Of a stretch of DNA of 7,197 bases, positions 5,956 to 7,197 are shown in pieces. The stretch comes from Clostridia bacterium. GTDB taxonomy: Bacteria > Bacillota > Clostridia > Oscillospirales > CAG-272. Both the position numbers and the translations under genes were made by a program. The notes under the pieces are model-generated. The model made no database searches. It saw only the letters and a program-made list of their open reading frames with translations, and had not been told where the DNA came from. Location: assembly GCA_900768535.1 (NCBI GenBank), contig CAAGDE010000010.1, positions 1 to 7,197 on the forward strand, in the 5' to 3' direction. Within the stretch, counting starts at the first letter, position 1. Each line of letters begins with the position of its first letter.

Positions 5956-6381
5956 ATGGCTATCAAAATGAGAATTCTGTATGCTTCCGGAAAGAAAAAG
6001 ATCAAAACCCTTGCAAACGCGATCAAGGATCACTATCAGCTGGCGTTCAACGCAGTCGATGTCATCCCGCCCGCGTATTCCTGCGACAAGGAGCGGATCG
6101 TCCTGCTTGCAATCTCCGCAAAGAAGGATGTCAGCGATGCGGTCCGGCTGTTCTGCGGCGAGCTGACCAAAGCCCGCGCACAGAATGTGGCGTTGATCAT
6201 TGACGGAGACGAGGCGGCTGCAACCAAGCTCAAGGAGATTCTGACCGCCGCCGGAACCAATGTCATTGACGAGGTTTTCACCATCAACGGAGGCTTCCCG
6301 ATCTTCGGTGACAAGCTCAAGGACGACGAAAAAGCCGCCGCCTTCGCCTGGGTCGACCGGGTCACGGAAAGCCTGAAATAA
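5956..6381 (+). CDS. Small flavodoxin-like alpha/beta protein, function unknown
   Basis: This 141-residue protein has a flavodoxin-like pattern of alternating strands and helices. An N-terminal strand (RILYAS, 6-11) runs into a loop and helix. Hydrophobic strands follow at RIVLLAIS (47-54), NVALIIDG (77-84) and NVIDEVFTI (102-110), and the C-terminus (GGFPIFGDKLKDDE then an AWVDRV helix) resembles the end of flavodoxin-family domains. The loop after the first strand reads SGKKKIK, not the S/T-x-T-G-x-T phosphate loop that holds FMN in true flavodoxins, so FMN binding is doubtful. It has no signal peptide and should be cytosolic. The ATG is preceded by GGAGGAA with a 5-nt gap. The frame is open further upstream, but that part lies before the promoter. 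It is monocistronic, ending at a shared terminator. Family assignment is by pattern only; a role in electron transfer is not shown. Confidence 0.85.
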   Translation: MAIKMRILYASGKKKIKTLANAIKDHYQLAFNAVDVIPPAYSCDKERIVLLAISAKKDVSDAVRLFCGELTKARAQNVALIIDGDEAAATKLKEILTAAGTNVIDEVFTINGGFPIFGDKLKDDEKAAAFAWVDRVTESLK

Positions 6382-6415
6382 AAAAATCAAGCCCTGCTGT
6401 CAGGGCTTGATTTTT
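6382..6415. terminator. Bidirectional intrinsic terminator
   Basis: Perfect 15-bp inverted arms (6382-6396 and 6401-6415) enclose a 4-nt loop, CTGT. The core is GC-rich (GCCCTG/CAGGGC) and the outer ends are A and T runs, so each strand ends in a T run. It begins one base after the stop codon of the flavodoxin-like gene and lies 18 bp beyond the stop of the lipoprotein gene, serving both convergent genes. Confidence 0.95.
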
Positions 6416-6432
6416 ATCTGATGCGGGGGCTG

Positions 6433-7146
6433 TCAGTCGCCCCAAATGCGTTTTACAACGGTTCCCAGACGCATATCGCCCCATAGTTGTACGGGAATCG
6501 GCTTCTCCCCGGCAGATGCGACCTGCAACCCTTCACCGCGATTTTCCACCAGTACGGTTGCGGTAGAAAAAGTCTCGACCAGTGCTTCATCGACTTTATT
6601 TAAAAAAGTGAGCCATACGACATCTTGGGACGCAATCGGGGCGTTATCTCTCAGATCAAACAGTTTTTCGGCATAATTTTTTGTTTCAATTGTTTCTCCG
6701 AGCCAATCGATTACCACCCGCCAAAACCGAACGTTCAGCTTCCGATCAGGCAAAGGAAAGCAGGAGAAAATGACCAAATCATCGGGGTTGTTGTTGATTC
6801 TGTTTCGCAGATAAATTCCGCCGAACTCTCCTTTGATTTTTCCGAAGTCGGTTGTATACAACTCGGCATTCGTTTTGCCGTCGGTTACCCGAACGGTGAC
6901 GGTACCGGAGCTGTCCTGCCTGAGCGTTACACAGTCTTCAACCTTGTCATCGTTCAGATCCATGGAAAAAGTTTTTTCCGCAGTCATCTCCTCTGACACA
7001 GCAGAAGCCGGTTGGGATGCCTCCGCAGACGTGGCAGACGGATCCGGAGAATCCGGCTCTTTTGCTTCGGCGCGGCATCCGGACAGGAAAATCGAAAACA
7101 GGAAAACGAGAAGAGACAGGAAACAAACCGATTTTTTTCGTAACAT
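6433..7146 (-). CDS. Predicted lipoprotein with a calcium-loop-like motif
   Basis: This 237-residue protein is a probable membrane-anchored lipoprotein of unknown function. It begins with a basic MLRKK, a hydrophobic core (7-21) and the lipobox LSGC, making C24 the expected lipidated residue after signal peptidase II cleavage. A Pro/Ser/Ala/Glu-rich linker follows (25-58). Next comes DLNDDKVED (63-71), which matches the D-x-N-x-D-x-x-x-D calcium loop of VCBS/FG-GAP-type repeats, in only one copy. The rest (about 72-237) looks beta-rich with two Trp-containing segments (FWRVVIDWLG, 141-150; QLWGD, 220-224), and I do not recognise it. I chose the ATG at 7146 because GGAGG (7154-7158) precedes it by 7 nt and the signal peptide then has normal length. 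An in-frame ATG at 7179 would add 11 residues but lacks a binding site and overlaps a likely -10 box. Codon use looks more AT-rich than in topB. Confidence 0.88.
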   Translation of the reverse strand: MLRKKSVCFLSLLVFLFSIFLSGCRAEAKEPDSPDPSATSAEASQPASAVSEEMTAEKTFSMDLNDDKVEDCVTLRQDSSGTVTVRVTDGKTNAELYTTDFGKIKGEFGGIYLRNRINNNPDDLVIFSCFPLPDRKLNVRFWRVVIDWLGETIETKNYAEKLFDLRDNAPIASQDVVWLTFLNKVDEALVETFSTATVLVENRGEGLQVASAGEKPIPVQLWGDMRLGTVVKRIWGD

Positions 7147-7153
7147 AAAGAAT

Positions 7154-7158
7154 CCTCC
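7154..7158 (-). promoter_or_regulatory. Ribosome binding site fixing the lipoprotein start
   Basis: GGAGG on the minus strand lies 7 nt before the ATG at 7146-7144. It falls inside the coding region implied by the upstream ATG at 7179, which argues for the shorter form. Confidence 0.85.
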
Positions 7159-7177
7159 GTTTTTCTTTTCTGTTTTC

Positions 7178-7186
7178 ATGATAACA
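7178..7186 (-). promoter_or_regulatory. Candidate extended -10 of the lipoprotein gene
   Basis: TGTTATCAT on the minus strand is an extended -10 (TGn plus TATCAT, 5 of 6 bases) about 32 bp before the chosen start codon. A -35 box at 17 bp would fall just beyond the window end, so it cannot be checked here. Confidence 0.5.
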
Positions 7187-7197
7187 CAGAATGAAGG

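Noticed and set aside
1..7197. CRISPR array, tRNA/rRNA gene, insertion sequence, prophage or defence island.
   Set aside because: No spaced direct repeats, RNA-gene folds, transposase or integrase motifs, or defence-protein motifs were seen on either strand. The gene content is mostly core chromosomal.

Overview
The window reads as an ordinary chromosomal stretch from a Gram-positive member of the Clostridia, probably a gut bacterium of the Ruminococcaceae/Oscillospirales type. The signs are GGAGG-type ribosome binding sites, sigma-A promoters with strong TATAAT boxes, a lipoprotein and a class A-type DD-carboxypeptidase suited to a Gram-positive wall, a clostridial/Bacillus-length glucose-6-phosphate isomerase, and a G/C-run hairpin element of a kind I recall from intergenic regions of gut Firmicutes. 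Taxonomy below class level is inference.

Layout. Positions 1-229 are non-coding and hold the hairpin element (about 114-157). Four genes then run on the minus strand. In transcription order these are a DD-carboxypeptidase (4497-5768), glucose-6-phosphate isomerase pgi (3041-4381), a 135-residue P-loop protein of unknown role (2520-2927) and topoisomerase III-like topB (230-2440). The P-loop gene and pgi each have a recognisable promoter. A 17-nt-arm hairpin separates the P-loop gene from topB. A 187-bp divergent region (5769-5955) separates the carboxypeptidase from a plus-strand gene for a small flavodoxin-like protein (5956-6381). That gene converges on a minus-strand lipoprotein gene (6433-7146), and the two share a perfect 15-bp bidirectional terminator (6382-6415).

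How the genes work together. There is no evident pathway here. The products are separate housekeeping functions: DNA topology, glycolysis and wall trimming. Three further genes are poorly characterised: the P-loop protein, the flavodoxin-like protein and the lipoprotein. I see no transposase, integrase, phage gene, CRISPR array, toxin-antitoxin pair, tRNA or rRNA. I found no convincing new multi-gene system. The more interesting points are regulatory: dyads around the pgi promoter, a palindrome inside the P-loop gene promoter, a 13-bp core shared by two promoters, and a terminator-like hairpin 25 bp before topB. A non-standard motif in the topoisomerase also deserves a look.
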